A DNA stretch of 64,000 bases from Sphingomonas oligoaromativorans (GTDB lineage Bacteria > Pseudomonadota > Alphaproteobacteria > Sphingomonadales > Sphingomonadaceae): positions 337,897-401,896 of the forward strand of contig NZ_JAASQK010000005.1 in NCBI RefSeq assembly GCF_011762195.1, written 5' to 3'. Below are positions 24,642 through 33,466 of this stretch, in pieces (position 1 is the stretch's first letter; each line of letters opens with the position of its first letter). The notes beneath the pieces were generated by a model, which worked only from the letters and a program-made list of their open reading frames with translations, ran no database searches and had not been told where the DNA came from. The translations under genes were made by a program, and so were the position numbers.

Positions 24642-26573
24642 ATGCAGCAAGCCCTCGCCTCCCCTTCGAGCCCCTCCAGCGGCCATGACGACCATCCGGG
24701 CGGCCATGCCGGCCATGGCAACGGCAAGCTGGTGCCGTTGGCTATGGGTGCGATCGGCGTCGTGTTCGGCGATATCGGCACCTCGCCGCTCTATTCCCTG
24801 AAGGAGAGCTTCGCCGGGCCGCATCCGCTGGCGATCGACCGACCGCATATCTTCGGCGTGTTGAGCCTGATCTTCTGGACGATGACGCTGGTCGTGACGA
24901 TCAAGTACGTCCTCGTCACGATGCGCGCGGACAATGACGGCGAAGGCGGCAGCCTCGCGCTGCTCGCGCTGATCGTGCGCAACCGCGACAAGGGCAAGTG
25001 GACGCGCGGCATCGTGCTGCTCGGCGTGATGGCGACGGCGCTGTTCTATGGCGACGCGATCATCACGCCCGCCATCTCGGTGCTTTCCGCGGTCGAGGGG
25101 CTGGAGGTGGTCGGCAACGGCTTCGACGCCTTCGTGGTGCCCGTCTCGCTGCTGATCCTGATCGGGCTGTTCCTGATCCAGTCGCGGGGCACGGCCAGGG
25201 TCGGCCGCATCTTCGGGCCGATCATGCTGTTCTATTTCCTCGTGATCGGCGCGATGGGGCTCGGCGGCATCGTCCGCGATCCGCGCATCCTCGGCGCGAT
25301 CAACCCGTGGTGGGCGCTCAACTTCTTCCTGCTGGACCCGAAGCTCGCCTTCCTCGCGCTGGGCTCGGTGGTGCTGGCGGTGACGGGGGCCGAGGCGCTC
25401 TACGCCGACATGGGCCATTTCGGCCGCAAGTCGATCAGCGTGGCGTGGCTCTATGTGGCCTTCCCCTGCCTGCTCCTGAACTATCTGGGCCAGTCCGCCC
25501 TGCTGCTCGACGATCCGAGCGCGATCGACAATCCTTTCTTCCGCATGGCACCGGACTGGGCGCGCCTGCCGCTGGTCGGCCTCGCCACCATCGCCACCGT
25601 GATCGCGTCGCAGGCGGTCATCACCGGCGCCTATTCCGTGACGCAGCAGGCGGTGCAACTCGGCTTCCTGCCGCGCCTCAAGATCAGTCACACCAGCGCC
25701 ACCGCGCAGGGGCAGATCTACATCCCGCTGGTCAACTGGCTGCTGCTGGGCTTCGTCATCCTGCTGGTGCTGGGCTTCCGCAATTCGGGCAGCCTCGCCT
25801 CGGCCTATGGCATCGCCGTGACGGGCACGATGGTCATCACGAGCTGTATGCTGGGCGTGCTGGTGCTGACCATCTGGAAGTGGAACCGCTGGGCGGCGAG
25901 CCTGCTGATCGGTGCCTTCCTGATCGTCGACGGCGCCTATTTCGCGTCCAACCTCACCAAGATCCCGGATGGCGGCTGGTTCCCGCTGCTGGTCGGCGCC
26001 GGCGCCTTCACCGCGCTCACCACTTGGGCGACGGGACGCCGGCTGCTGCGCGAGCGGTTGTTCGAAAGCGCGATGCCGCTCGATATCTTCATAAAGTCCG
26101 CGATCAAGTCGGTGAAGCGCGTGCCGGGCACGGCGGTGTTCCTCTCCGCCTCGCCCGAGGGCGCGCCGCCGGCGCTGCTCCACAATCTCAAGCATAACAA
26201 GGTGCTGCACGAGCGGATCGTGATCCTGACGGTGAAGATCGTCGGCCAGCCGATCGTCGACGACCGGAACCGCGTCGAGGTGAAACAGCTCGGGCCGGAT
26301 TTCTTCCGCATCGTGCTGCGCTACGGCTTCATGCAGGAGATCGACGTGCCGGCGGCGCTCACCCGCGCGCCCGATTGCGGCCCGCCCTTCCGCCTGATGG
26401 AGACGAGCTTCTTCCTCGGCCGGCAGACGCTGATCGCGGCGCAGCGGCCCGCCATGGCGCTGTGGCGCGAGGGGCTGTTCTCGTGGATGCTCCGCAACGC
26501 GGAAAGCGCGATGGAATTCTTCAAGCTGCCGCCCAACCGCGTGGTCGAACTCGGCAGTCAGGTCGAGATCTGA
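24642..26573 (+). CDS. kup: Low-affinity potassium transport protein Kup
   Basis: A 643-residue K+ uptake transporter. The N-terminal 30 residues are His- and Gly-rich ([14 protein letters not shown]), then twelve membrane segments follow. The first has the family motif [19 protein letters not shown]; the conserved loop [12 protein letters not shown] and the strand [22 protein letters not shown] are also present. The C-terminal 160 residues form the cytoplasmic domain ([19 protein letters not shown]). K+ enters with H+. It stands alone in this strand: an independent transcript beginning 120 bases after the porin terminator and facing the glycosyltransferase gene on the other strand. Confidence 0.96.
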   Translation: MQQALASPSSPSSGHDDHPGGHAGHGNGKLVPLAMGAIGVVFGDIGTSPLYSLKESFAGPHPLAIDRPHIFGVLSLIFWTMTLVVTIKYVLVTMRADNDGEGGSLALLALIVRNRDKGKWTRGIVLLGVMATALFYGDAIITPAISVLSAVEGLEVVGNGFDAFVVPVSLLILIGLFLIQSRGTARVGRIFGPIMLFYFLVIGAMGLGGIVRDPRILGAINPWWALNFFLLDPKLAFLALGSVVLAVTGAEALYADMGHFGRKSISVAWLYVAFPCLLLNYLGQSALLLDDPSAIDNPFFRMAPDWARLPLVGLATIATVIASQAVITGAYSVTQQAVQLGFLPRLKISHTSATAQGQIYIPLVNWLLLGFVILLVLGFRNSGSLASAYGIAVTGTMVITSCMLGVLVLTIWKWNRWAASLLIGAFLIVDGAYFASNLTKIPDGGWFPLLVGAGAFTALTTWATGRRLLRERLFESAMPLDIFIKSAIKSVKRVPGTAVFLSASPEGAPPALLHNLKHNKVLHERIVILTVKIVGQPIVDDRNRVEVKQLGPDFFRIVLRYGFMQEIDVPAALTRAPDCGPPFRLMETSFFLGRQTLIAAQRPAMALWREGLFSWMLRNAESAMEFFKLPPNRVVELGSQVEI

Positions 26574-26577
26574 GGGA

Positions 26578-27753
26578 TCAGGCGGCGCGGCGCGCGGCCG
26601 AGACGAGGCTTTCGTAGCGGACGAACAGGTCCGCGAAATGCGCGTCGAGCGTGCGGGTGGCGGATGCCCTCGCCCGGGCCTCGGCACCGAGACGTTCCAC
26701 TCCGCGATCGAGGAAGCGCAGGATCGCCTGCGCCGCGGAGCCCGCATCGGCCGAGCGATAGACCTCGCCGCCGCTGTCGCGCGCCTGATCCGAGGCGCCG
26801 CCGCGATCCGGCGCGATCAGCGGCAGGCCCGAGGCCCGCGCCTCCGCCGCGACGAGGCAGAAGGTCTCCGCCTCGCAACCATGGATGAGCGCATCGGCGC
26901 TCGCCATCAGGCCCGCCAGCGCGGGGCGGTCGGTGATCGGGGCCAGCATCAGCACATGCGGATTCTCGCCGACATGGCGGACGACCTTCGCCCGCTCCCG
27001 CCCGTCGCCGACCAGCACGAGGCCGACCGGCCGCTCATAACCGGCGGCCATGCAAGCATCGACCACCATCGGCCAGCGCTTCTCGGGCGCGTGGCGGCCG
27101 ATGCCGAGCAGCAGCGTGGCGTCCGGGCCGAGCCCGCAACGCTCCAGCAAACGCGCCCGCAACGCCGGATCGCGGCGCATGGGGGAGAATTCCCCCGGCG
27201 TGATGCCGAGCGGGTTGGTCACGACCTGCTGGAGGCCGCCCTCGGCGAGCCGCTCCGCAAGGCTGCGGCTGGGGCTCACCACGAGATCGTAGCGCGCGTC
27301 GAGGCGGCGGAGGTGCCGCCAGAACCAGTCGAACCCGCGATCGATCGCCTCGCGGCTCGCGACCTGCCCGAACCAGCGATAGGCATAGGCCGCCAGCGGA
27401 TCGGCGTGCATCATCAGCGCGCGCGGCGCGGAGCCCCGCCAGCTCGCCACCGCCTCCGCCGTCCGCCACGGGGAGGAGGCCTCCACCATGTCCGGGCGCA
27501 GCCGGTCCAGCGCCGCATGGATCATCTCCTGATCCGGGAAATAGCGATAGGCGCGATCGAACGGGAAGCGCGGCGCCGCCAGATATTCGATGCGCGCGTG
27601 CGGGCCGCGAATCTCCGTGCGATCCTCGTCGCCCGGCGCCACGACGACGATCTCATGGCCATGCGCGGGGCCGGCGGCGAGCTTGCGGTCGACATAGGTC
27701 TTCACGCCGCCGCCGCGCGGGGCATAGAAGGCGCAGACGTCGACGATCCGCAT
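26578..27753 (-). CDS. Family 4-type glycosyltransferase
   Basis: A 391-residue GT-B enzyme. The N-terminal loop APRGGGVKTYVDRKLA is the donor/acceptor-side glycine-rich motif of GT4. The C-terminal Rossmann half has LLLGIGRHAPEKRW (strand and loop of the GT4 donor site) and the EX7E-type motif as HGCEAETFCLVAAEARASGLPLIAP. The start is one base after the stop of the membrane protein gene (27755), and that gene follows a deacetylase, so three genes form one operon. The acceptor is probably a cell-surface polysaccharide or lipid, unknown. Confidence 0.9.
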   Translation of the reverse strand: MRIVDVCAFYAPRGGGVKTYVDRKLAAGPAHGHEIVVVAPGDEDRTEIRGPHARIEYLAAPRFPFDRAYRYFPDQEMIHAALDRLRPDMVEASSPWRTAEAVASWRGSAPRALMMHADPLAAYAYRWFGQVASREAIDRGFDWFWRHLRRLDARYDLVVSPSRSLAERLAEGGLQQVVTNPLGITPGEFSPMRRDPALRARLLERCGLGPDATLLLGIGRHAPEKRWPMVVDACMAAGYERPVGLVLVGDGRERAKVVRHVGENPHVLMLAPITDRPALAGLMASADALIHGCEAETFCLVAAEARASGLPLIAPDRGGASDQARDSGGEVYRSADAGSAAQAILRFLDRGVERLGAEARARASATRTLDAHFADLFVRYESLVSAARRAA

Positions 27754-27754
27754 G

Positions 27755-28732
27755 TCAGGCGAAGCTCGCGCGGCGGCGGGCGGTCTGGGCCAGCTCGGTC
27801 GCGCCCAGCGTCACGCCGACGACGAGGTGGGTGACGAGGAACAGGCTCGCCATCAGCGCCATCGCATCCGCCGCCGCCGCGTCGCGGCCGATCAGGAAGA
27901 GCGCGAGGCCGGCGAACACCAGTTCCTTGTTGGGGATCAGCGGCAGGCGGCTGACCAGCAGGCGCAGCGTCGCCAGCATCACCCAGGACGACAGCGGCAC
28001 CGCCGGCAGCAGCAGGTGCCACATCGCGCCCAGCAGCAGCGTGCCGCCAACGATGCGCGCGAGATGCAGCGCCGAGATGAACCACAGCTCCAGACGCGGC
28101 AGGCTGAACAGCCGCCGCCGGAACAGCATCACCGCGAGCGAGGTGACGATCACCACGCCGATCGACCCGCTCAGCGCCTGCACATGCAGGCCGGCGGGGA
28201 GCCGCGCGAGCAGCGGCCAGCCGATCGCCAGCGCCACCACCGTCGTGAGATTGCCGAGCATGGCGGAGAGGATCGTGACGTCCTTGATCGCGCCGAAGGG
28301 GGCGGCCACGAACTCCGAATTGCGGCGCGCCCAGCCGTAGAAATAGACCTCGCCGATATAGCCGAGCAGGATCTCGTTCCCCACCTGCTTGCGCATCAGC
28401 GGCAGGATCGCGCTGCCGGGCAGCCTCCACAGGCGATGGAAGATCACCCACTCGCTCAGCGGCTGCGCCATATAGGCGGTCGCGAACAGCAGCCAGAAGA
28501 GCGGGTTGGCCGGCAGCATGGCCCATATCCTACCAAAATCGACGCCGCCGATCTTGAACAGAACGCTGCCCACGATGGTGAGCGACAGCAGCGGACCGAG
28601 CCATTGGCGCCAGCGCGGCGCGCCGGCGGCGAGCGCCTCCAGCTCCGGCGTCGGGGTCTGCCCGTCCTCGCCGATCCAGCCGTCCAGGAGCTGGTGTTCG
28701 GCCTCCAGAACGAGGCCTTCGGAAGCACTCAT
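27755..28732 (-). CDS. Membrane protein of the lysylphosphatidylglycerol synthase-TM (UPF0104) type
   Basis: A 325-residue membrane protein with eight or so hydrophobic segments beginning at about residue 45. The N-terminal 40 residues are acidic and soluble. The pattern of LRLLVSRLPLIPNKELVFAG and its spacing resembles the flippase-like membrane part of MprF/AglD-related proteins. The start at 28732 (ATG) leaves two bases after the deacetylase stop; a TTG at 28738 is also in frame. It is the middle gene of the deacetylase, membrane protein, glycosyltransferase operon. A lipid-carrier flippase or synthase role is inferred from the fold and neighbours. Confidence 0.72.
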   Translation of the reverse strand: MSASEGLVLEAEHQLLDGWIGEDGQTPTPELEALAAGAPRWRQWLGPLLSLTIVGSVLFKIGGVDFGRIWAMLPANPLFWLLFATAYMAQPLSEWVIFHRLWRLPGSAILPLMRKQVGNEILLGYIGEVYFYGWARRNSEFVAAPFGAIKDVTILSAMLGNLTTVVALAIGWPLLARLPAGLHVQALSGSIGVVIVTSLAVMLFRRRLFSLPRLELWFISALHLARIVGGTLLLGAMWHLLLPAVPLSSWVMLATLRLLVSRLPLIPNKELVFAGLALFLIGRDAAAADAMALMASLFLVTHLVVGVTLGATELAQTARRRASFA

Positions 28733-28734
28733 CT

Positions 28735-29472
28735 TCAAGCGTCGGCCCTCGTCAACAGATCGGCATAGCGCCCCACCCGACGATGCCGCACGGCCGCGGA
28801 CAGGCTGGCATCGATGCTATCGAGCAATGATGTGACGGTTGTGTCACCGGGATGAACGGCGACGCGCAGCGTTTTCAGCGGCCGCAGCGCGGTGCGGGCG
28901 AGCGCCGCGAAGGCCAGCGAACTCAGGATGCGCGCGGGGCTGCGGCTCGCCCAGGTGACGACCGGTCCCTTCGCCAGCACCGCCCCGTCGGACGGGCGCC
29001 AGACGCGCATATGGTCCTCCGCCATGGCGAAGCCCGCCTCGCCCAGCGCCTCGCGCGCGCCGGGGCCGTAGAGCCACGCCGGCGCGATGAAACCCACGGT
29101 CGGGCGGCCGATGATGTCCTCGATCAGCGCGCGGCCGTCCTGCATCCGGCGCAATGCTTCGGTCCGCGAGAGGCCGAGAAACTCGCCCTCCCCCGCCGTC
29201 ATATGCTTCGCCTTGAAGCCCGCCGCGCCGCTGTGGCCGCCGCCGTCCTTGTGAAACCAACCATGCACGAACATCTCGACGCCGCGATCCGCCCAATCCC
29301 GCAGCTTGGCCTGGAAGGCGCGCGCCTGCCCAAGCGGCGCCTGGCCCCAATGGTTGGGCACCACCAGCATCGCGAAGCGCGGGCCGCCGAGATGGCGCGA
29401 CAGCCGGTCCGCCAGCGCGTCCACCTGCGCCTCGAAGCGCGGGCCGACGTCGTGGATCGACGCCAGCACCAT
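28735..29472 (-). CDS. Polysaccharide deacetylase-like (DUF2334) protein
   Basis: A 245-residue protein with an N-terminal ASIHDVGPRFEAQVDAL segment, where the Asp after His is the first metal position of the deacetylase fold. FVHGWFHKDGGGHSG and the later IAPAWLYGPGARE are the second and third motifs. No clear signal peptide is seen. It lies first in the minus-strand operon with the membrane protein and glycosyltransferase. The long in-frame reading from 29559 has no better start; the ATG at 29472 was chosen because it is directly before the fold. Likely removes acetyl groups from an amino sugar in a surface glycan. Confidence 0.78.
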   Translation of the reverse strand: MVLASIHDVGPRFEAQVDALADRLSRHLGGPRFAMLVVPNHWGQAPLGQARAFQAKLRDWADRGVEMFVHGWFHKDGGGHSGAAGFKAKHMTAGEGEFLGLSRTEALRRMQDGRALIEDIIGRPTVGFIAPAWLYGPGAREALGEAGFAMAEDHMRVWRPSDGAVLAKGPVVTWASRSPARILSSLAFAALARTALRPLKTLRVAVHPGDTTVTSLLDSIDASLSAAVRHRRVGRYADLLTRADA

Positions 29473-29754
29473 CCGCTCGCCGGAGCGGACGGTTGCGGGA
29501 TCGGCATGGGATCGGCTTTTCAGATCGGACACTCTCGACACCCAGGTTGCGCATCTCACCCGGACTGCGCTCCTCGACGCGCCACACCATTCGGCGCCTG
29601 TTCATGGCGGAATTACCATCCCCGCAGGACCGCGCCAAATGAAGCTACCGTAATGCGCTGGAAGGGCAGTTCGATGACAGGAACGCTTGCCAAGCGCGCG
29701 CCGCTGGTGTTGAGCATGGCGCCAAGGGGAAGCGCTGCTCACGGGAAGATCATC

Positions 29755-31185
29755 TTGTACCGTCGCCTAGCCGCCTGCCTTCTGGCCACCACCCTGCTCG
29801 CCGGCTGTGATCTCGCGCCGCATTACAAGCGGCCGACCCCGGCCGTCCCGTCCGCCTTCCCGCAGGGGCCGGCCTACGCCGCGGCCAGCGCCACCGCGAC
29901 CGACGCGGCCGCGATCGGCTGGCGCAGCTTCTTCACGGACGAGCGGCTGCGGCAGGTGATCGCGCAAGGCCTCGCCAACAATCAGGATCTCCAGCTCGCC
30001 GCCGCGCATGTGCTCCAGGCGCGCGCGCAGTATCGCGCCCAGCACGCCGACCTGCTGCCGACCATCGGGGCCTCGGGCACGGCCAGCATCCGCCACAGCG
30101 GATCGAACGGCGCCAGCGTCGGCTCCGGCGCCAGCGGCCCACACGACACCGGCGGCACCACCAAGAGCTATGCCGCCGACCTCGGCATCTCGTCCTTCGA
30201 ACTCGATCTGTTCGGGCAGGTGCGAAACCTCACCAAGGCGGCCCGCGAGCAATATTTCTCGACGCAGGCCGCGCAGGACGCGACGCGCATCAGCCTGATC
30301 GCGGAGATCGCGTCGGCCTGGCTGACGCTCGGCTCCGATCAGGATCAGCTCGCCTTGTCGCGGCAGACGCTGGCGAGCTTCCAGCAATCGGTCGACCTCA
30401 CCCGCGCGCAGTTCGAGAAGGGGGTCGCCTCCGAACTCGATCTCCAGCAGGCCGAGACCAACCTTCAGGACGCCCGTTTCGACGTCGCCCAGCTCACCAC
30501 CCAGATCGCGCAGGACCAGAATGCGCTCAACCTGCTGGTCGGCGCCACCGTGCCGGCCGCGCAGCTTCCAAGCGGCCTCGGCACCGCGGACTTCACACTC
30601 GCGTCGCTTCCGGCGGGCGTCAGCTCCGACGTGCTGCTGAAGCGCCCCGACGTGATCGCGGCGGAGGATCAGCTCAAGGCCGAGAACGCCAATATCGGCG
30701 CGGCCCGCGCGGCCTTCTTCCCGACCATCTCGCTGACGAGCGCGGCGGGATCGGCGTCGAGCGCATTGTCCGGGCTGTTCACGGGCGGCACATGGTCCTG
30801 GAACGCAAGCGGATCGAGCGCGCTCACCTTGTTCGACTTCGGGCGCAACAAGGCCAATCTCCGCTATGCCGAGGCGAGCCGGGACGCGGCCGTCGCGACC
30901 TATCGCAAATCGGTGCAGACCGCCTTCCGCGAGGTCTCCGACGCGCTGGCCCAGCGCGGCACGATCGAGGAGCAGGTCTCGGCCCGCGCCGCCCGCGCGA
31001 CGGCCGCCGATACGGCGGCGAAGCTCTCGGAGGCGCGCTATCGCAACGGCATCGACAGCTTCCTGACGACGCTCGACGCGCAACGGACGCTCTATTCGGC
31101 GCAGCAGGCGCTGGTGACGACGCGGCTGGCGCGACAGGCCAACCTGGTGACGCTCTACAGCGCTCTCGGCGGCGGGATCAGCTAA
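29755..31185 (+). CDS. Outer-membrane efflux lipoprotein (NodT/OprM family)
   Basis: A roughly 476-residue outer-membrane channel of tripartite pumps. The start is probably the TTG at 29755, behind GGGAAG, because it gives a short signal peptide with the lipobox LLAGC (Cys19); ATGs at 29653, 29674 and 29719 are also in frame. The two helix-rich repeats of the family are visible (LRQVIAQGLANNQDLQLAAAHVLQARAQYRAQ, and ARAQFEKGVASELDLQQAETNLQDAR). KRPDVIAAEDQLKAENANIGAARAAFFPTISLT is the signature of the second repeat. No membrane-fusion or RND pump gene is next to it, so it may serve pumps encoded elsewhere. Confidence 0.92.
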   Translation: MYRRLAACLLATTLLAGCDLAPHYKRPTPAVPSAFPQGPAYAAASATATDAAAIGWRSFFTDERLRQVIAQGLANNQDLQLAAAHVLQARAQYRAQHADLLPTIGASGTASIRHSGSNGASVGSGASGPHDTGGTTKSYAADLGISSFELDLFGQVRNLTKAAREQYFSTQAAQDATRISLIAEIASAWLTLGSDQDQLALSRQTLASFQQSVDLTRAQFEKGVASELDLQQAETNLQDARFDVAQLTTQIAQDQNALNLLVGATVPAAQLPSGLGTADFTLASLPAGVSSDVLLKRPDVIAAEDQLKAENANIGAARAAFFPTISLTSAAGSASSALSGLFTGGTWSWNASGSSALTLFDFGRNKANLRYAEASRDAAVATYRKSVQTAFREVSDALAQRGTIEEQVSARAARATAADTAAKLSEARYRNGIDSFLTTLDAQRTLYSAQQALVTTRLARQANLVTLYSALGGGIS

Positions 31186-31828
31186 TCCCCCTGGGCGGGG
31201 GCTTGATCGCCATGCCCCGCTGCACGGCGGGGCGGGCGGCCAGTTCCGCCATCCAGCGGGCTATGGCCTTCTTGCCGGCGAGGATATCGGCCAGCACGTC
31301 CTTCTGGACGGTCGTGGCGGTCACCATCCAGGGATAGGCGGCGATGTCGGCGATCGTGTAATCGTCCCCGGCGAGGTAGCGCGTCTCGCCGAGCCGCCGT
31401 TCGAGCACGCCGAGCAGCCGGCCGGCTTCCTCGGTGAAGCGATCGATGGCGAGCGGCGCCTTCTCCTTCGAGCGCACCGCGAAGAAGCCGAGCTGGCCCA
31501 GCATCGGGCCGAGGCTGCCGACCTGCCAGTTGAGCCACTCCATCGCCTTCCAGCGGGCATGGCCCCGAGGCGCGAGGAAGCGCCCATATTTGTCGGCGAG
31601 ATAGGTCAGGATCGCGCCGCTTTCGAAGATGGAGAGCGGCCCGTCCTCCGCGCCATAATCGACCAGCGCGGGAATCTTGTTGTTCGGCGAGATCGCCAGG
31701 AAGTCCGGCTCGAACTGCTCGTTCTTCGAGATGTCGACGAAATGGACCTCGTAAGCGAGGCCCAGTTCCTCGAGCAGGATCGGCACCTTGCGGCCGTTGG
31801 GGGTGGTCCAGCTATGCAGAACGAGCAT
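31178..31828 (-). CDS. Glutathione S-transferase family protein
   Basis: A 216-residue cytosolic GST. The N-terminal thioredoxin-like half has HSWTTPNGRKVPILLEELG and the glutathione-binding loop NNKIPALVDYGAEDGPLSIFESGAIL (cis-Pro and Glu-Ser). The C-terminal helical half contains DDYTIADIAAYPWM. This is the YghU/YfcG-like form, in which Asn rather than Ser or Tyr often activates glutathione (TPNG). GGGAGG precedes the ATG at 31828. It ends overlapping the convergent efflux gene by eight bases. Confidence 0.93.
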   Translation of the reverse strand: MLVLHSWTTPNGRKVPILLEELGLAYEVHFVDISKNEQFEPDFLAISPNNKIPALVDYGAEDGPLSIFESGAILTYLADKYGRFLAPRGHARWKAMEWLNWQVGSLGPMLGQLGFFAVRSKEKAPLAIDRFTEEAGRLLGVLERRLGETRYLAGDDYTIADIAAYPWMVTATTVQKDVLADILAGKKAIARWMAELAARPAVQRGMAIKPPPRGIS

Positions 31829-31883
31829 CTCGACCCTCCCATGCGTGATCGCCGGACGACCCACGCCGCCCGGCGATCCCTTG

Positions 31884-33287
31884 TCAGCCTTCCATCGCTT
31901 CCAGTTCCATGCCCTTCGTCTCGTGGACCATCTTCACCACGAAGATGATCGAGAGCAGGGCGAACAGCGCGTAGAGGCCATAGGCGCTGGTCAGGCCCAC
32001 CGAGTGGAGCAGGATCGGGAAGGTCAGCGTGATGATGAAGTTGGCCGTCCACTGGAACAGCCCGCTCACCGCCAGGCCCGCGCCGCGGATCTGGTTGGGG
32101 AACATCTCGGCCAGCATGACCCACATCACCGGCCCCCAGCTCAGGTTGAACAGCGCCGCATAAGCGAGCGCGCTCACCAGGGCGAAGATGCCCATGCCGT
32201 GCGACAGCACCAGCTTGCCCGCCGGATCGAGCCCGCCGGTCGAGAAGGCATAAGCGACGCTGGCGAGCGTGATGGTCATGCCGATCGAGCCGATCAGCAG
32301 CAGCGGCTTGCGGCCGAGGCGATCGATCACGCTGGTCGCGAGCAGGCAGGCGACGATCGAGAGCGCGCCGTTGACGACGTTGATCTTGAGCGAATCCGCC
32401 TCCGAGAAGCCGACCGCCTGCCACAGCACCGCGCCATAATAGAACACGACATTGATGCCGACGAACTGCTGGAAGGTGGCGAGGCCGATGCCCGTCCACA
32501 CGATCTTGCGGATCTTGCCGGTGTTCTTGTCGATCAGATCGGCGAAGCGCGGACGGTGATCGTGGTTCAGCGAAGCGTCGATCTCGGCCAGCTTGGCTTC
32601 CGCGGCGTCGGCCCCCATCAGGCGGGTCAGCACGCCGAGCGCGACGTCCCGACGCCCCTTGGCGACGAGGAAGCGCGGGCTTTCCGGGATCGAGAGCAGC
32701 GCGAAGAAGAAGATCGCCGACGGGATGGTCTGCATCCAGAACATCCAGCGCCACGCCTCGTAGCCGCCCCAGAAGGGCGCGGTCGACGAGCCCGCGACCT
32801 GCGCCAGCACATAGTTCGACAGGAAAGCGCCCGTCAGGCCGATGATAATCATGATCTGCTGGATCGAGGCGAGGCGGCCGCGCGTGGCGGCCGGCGTCAC
32901 TTCGGAGATATAGGCCGGCGACAGCACCGAGGCCGCGCCCACCGCGAAGCCGCCGATGATGCGTGCGAGGATGAACATCGCCGAACCCGAGGCCGCGCCG
33001 GCGCCGAGCGCGCTCAGCACGAACATCGCGGCGGCGAGCAGCAGGATCGCGCGGCGGCCGAACACGTCAGCCAGCCGGCCCGCCGCGAACGCACCCGCCG
33101 CGGAGCCCAGAAGAACGGAGGCGACGTTGAAGCCAGTGCCCGCGCTGTCGGTATGGAAAGCCTGCTGGAGACCCTCGACGGTGCCGTTGATAACACCGCT
33201 GTCAAATCCGAACAGAAAGCCGCCGATCGTCGCCACACCGCTGATGAGGACGATGAAACCCATATTGTTGCTTGCGCCTGCGCGCAT
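31884..33287 (-). CDS. Sugar porter family MFS transporter
   Basis: A 467-residue transporter with twelve membrane segments. Family motifs are GFLFGFDSGVINGT in helix 1, the loop GRLADVFGRRAILL after helix 2, PESPRFLVAKGR after helix 6, and the second-half loop DRLGRKPLLLIG. FQQFVGINVVFYYGAVL is the QQxxGxNxxxYY sugar site. It moves a hexose or related sugar with H+. The ATG at 33287 follows GGGAGAGG and is preferred over the frame start at 33329. It is divergent from the alpha-galactosidase gene with a 179-base promoter region between, so the two likely act together on galactosides or the released sugars. Confidence 0.93.
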   Translation of the reverse strand: MRAGASNNMGFIVLISGVATIGGFLFGFDSGVINGTVEGLQQAFHTDSAGTGFNVASVLLGSAAGAFAAGRLADVFGRRAILLLAAAMFVLSALGAGAASGSAMFILARIIGGFAVGAASVLSPAYISEVTPAATRGRLASIQQIMIIIGLTGAFLSNYVLAQVAGSSTAPFWGGYEAWRWMFWMQTIPSAIFFFALLSIPESPRFLVAKGRRDVALGVLTRLMGADAAEAKLAEIDASLNHDHRPRFADLIDKNTGKIRKIVWTGIGLATFQQFVGINVVFYYGAVLWQAVGFSEADSLKINVVNGALSIVACLLATSVIDRLGRKPLLLIGSIGMTITLASVAYAFSTGGLDPAGKLVLSHGMGIFALVSALAYAALFNLSWGPVMWVMLAEMFPNQIRGAGLAVSGLFQWTANFIITLTFPILLHSVGLTSAYGLYALFALLSIIFVVKMVHETKGMELEAMEG

Positions 33288-33466
33288 TCCGCCTCTCCCG
33301 TTCTCGCGTCCACGCCCGTCGTGCCGCATGATCGCGGGCGGACGCTTCCGCTAGCGCGACGAGGCGTTGCGTAACAGATGCCCAGCGCGCTGCAAATCCG
33401 CATTGCGGGACAGCCTGTCTCTCGGCCATAAATTATAAGATCATTTTAGATAACAGGGAGAGACAG
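33288..33466. promoter_or_regulatory. Divergent promoter region, sugar porter / alpha-galactosidase
   Basis: An AT-rich patch (CATAAATTATAAGATCATTTTAGATAACAG, 33427-33456, described here by position) lies just upstream of the GH27 start at 33467, in otherwise GC-rich DNA. It probably holds the promoter of the GH27 gene and perhaps an operator shared with the porter. No clear dyad could be defined. Confidence 0.45.

Noticed and set aside
24327..26747. Minus-strand open frame of 806 codons opposite kup
   Set aside because: Antisense shadow of the Kup transporter gene; no recognisable domain.
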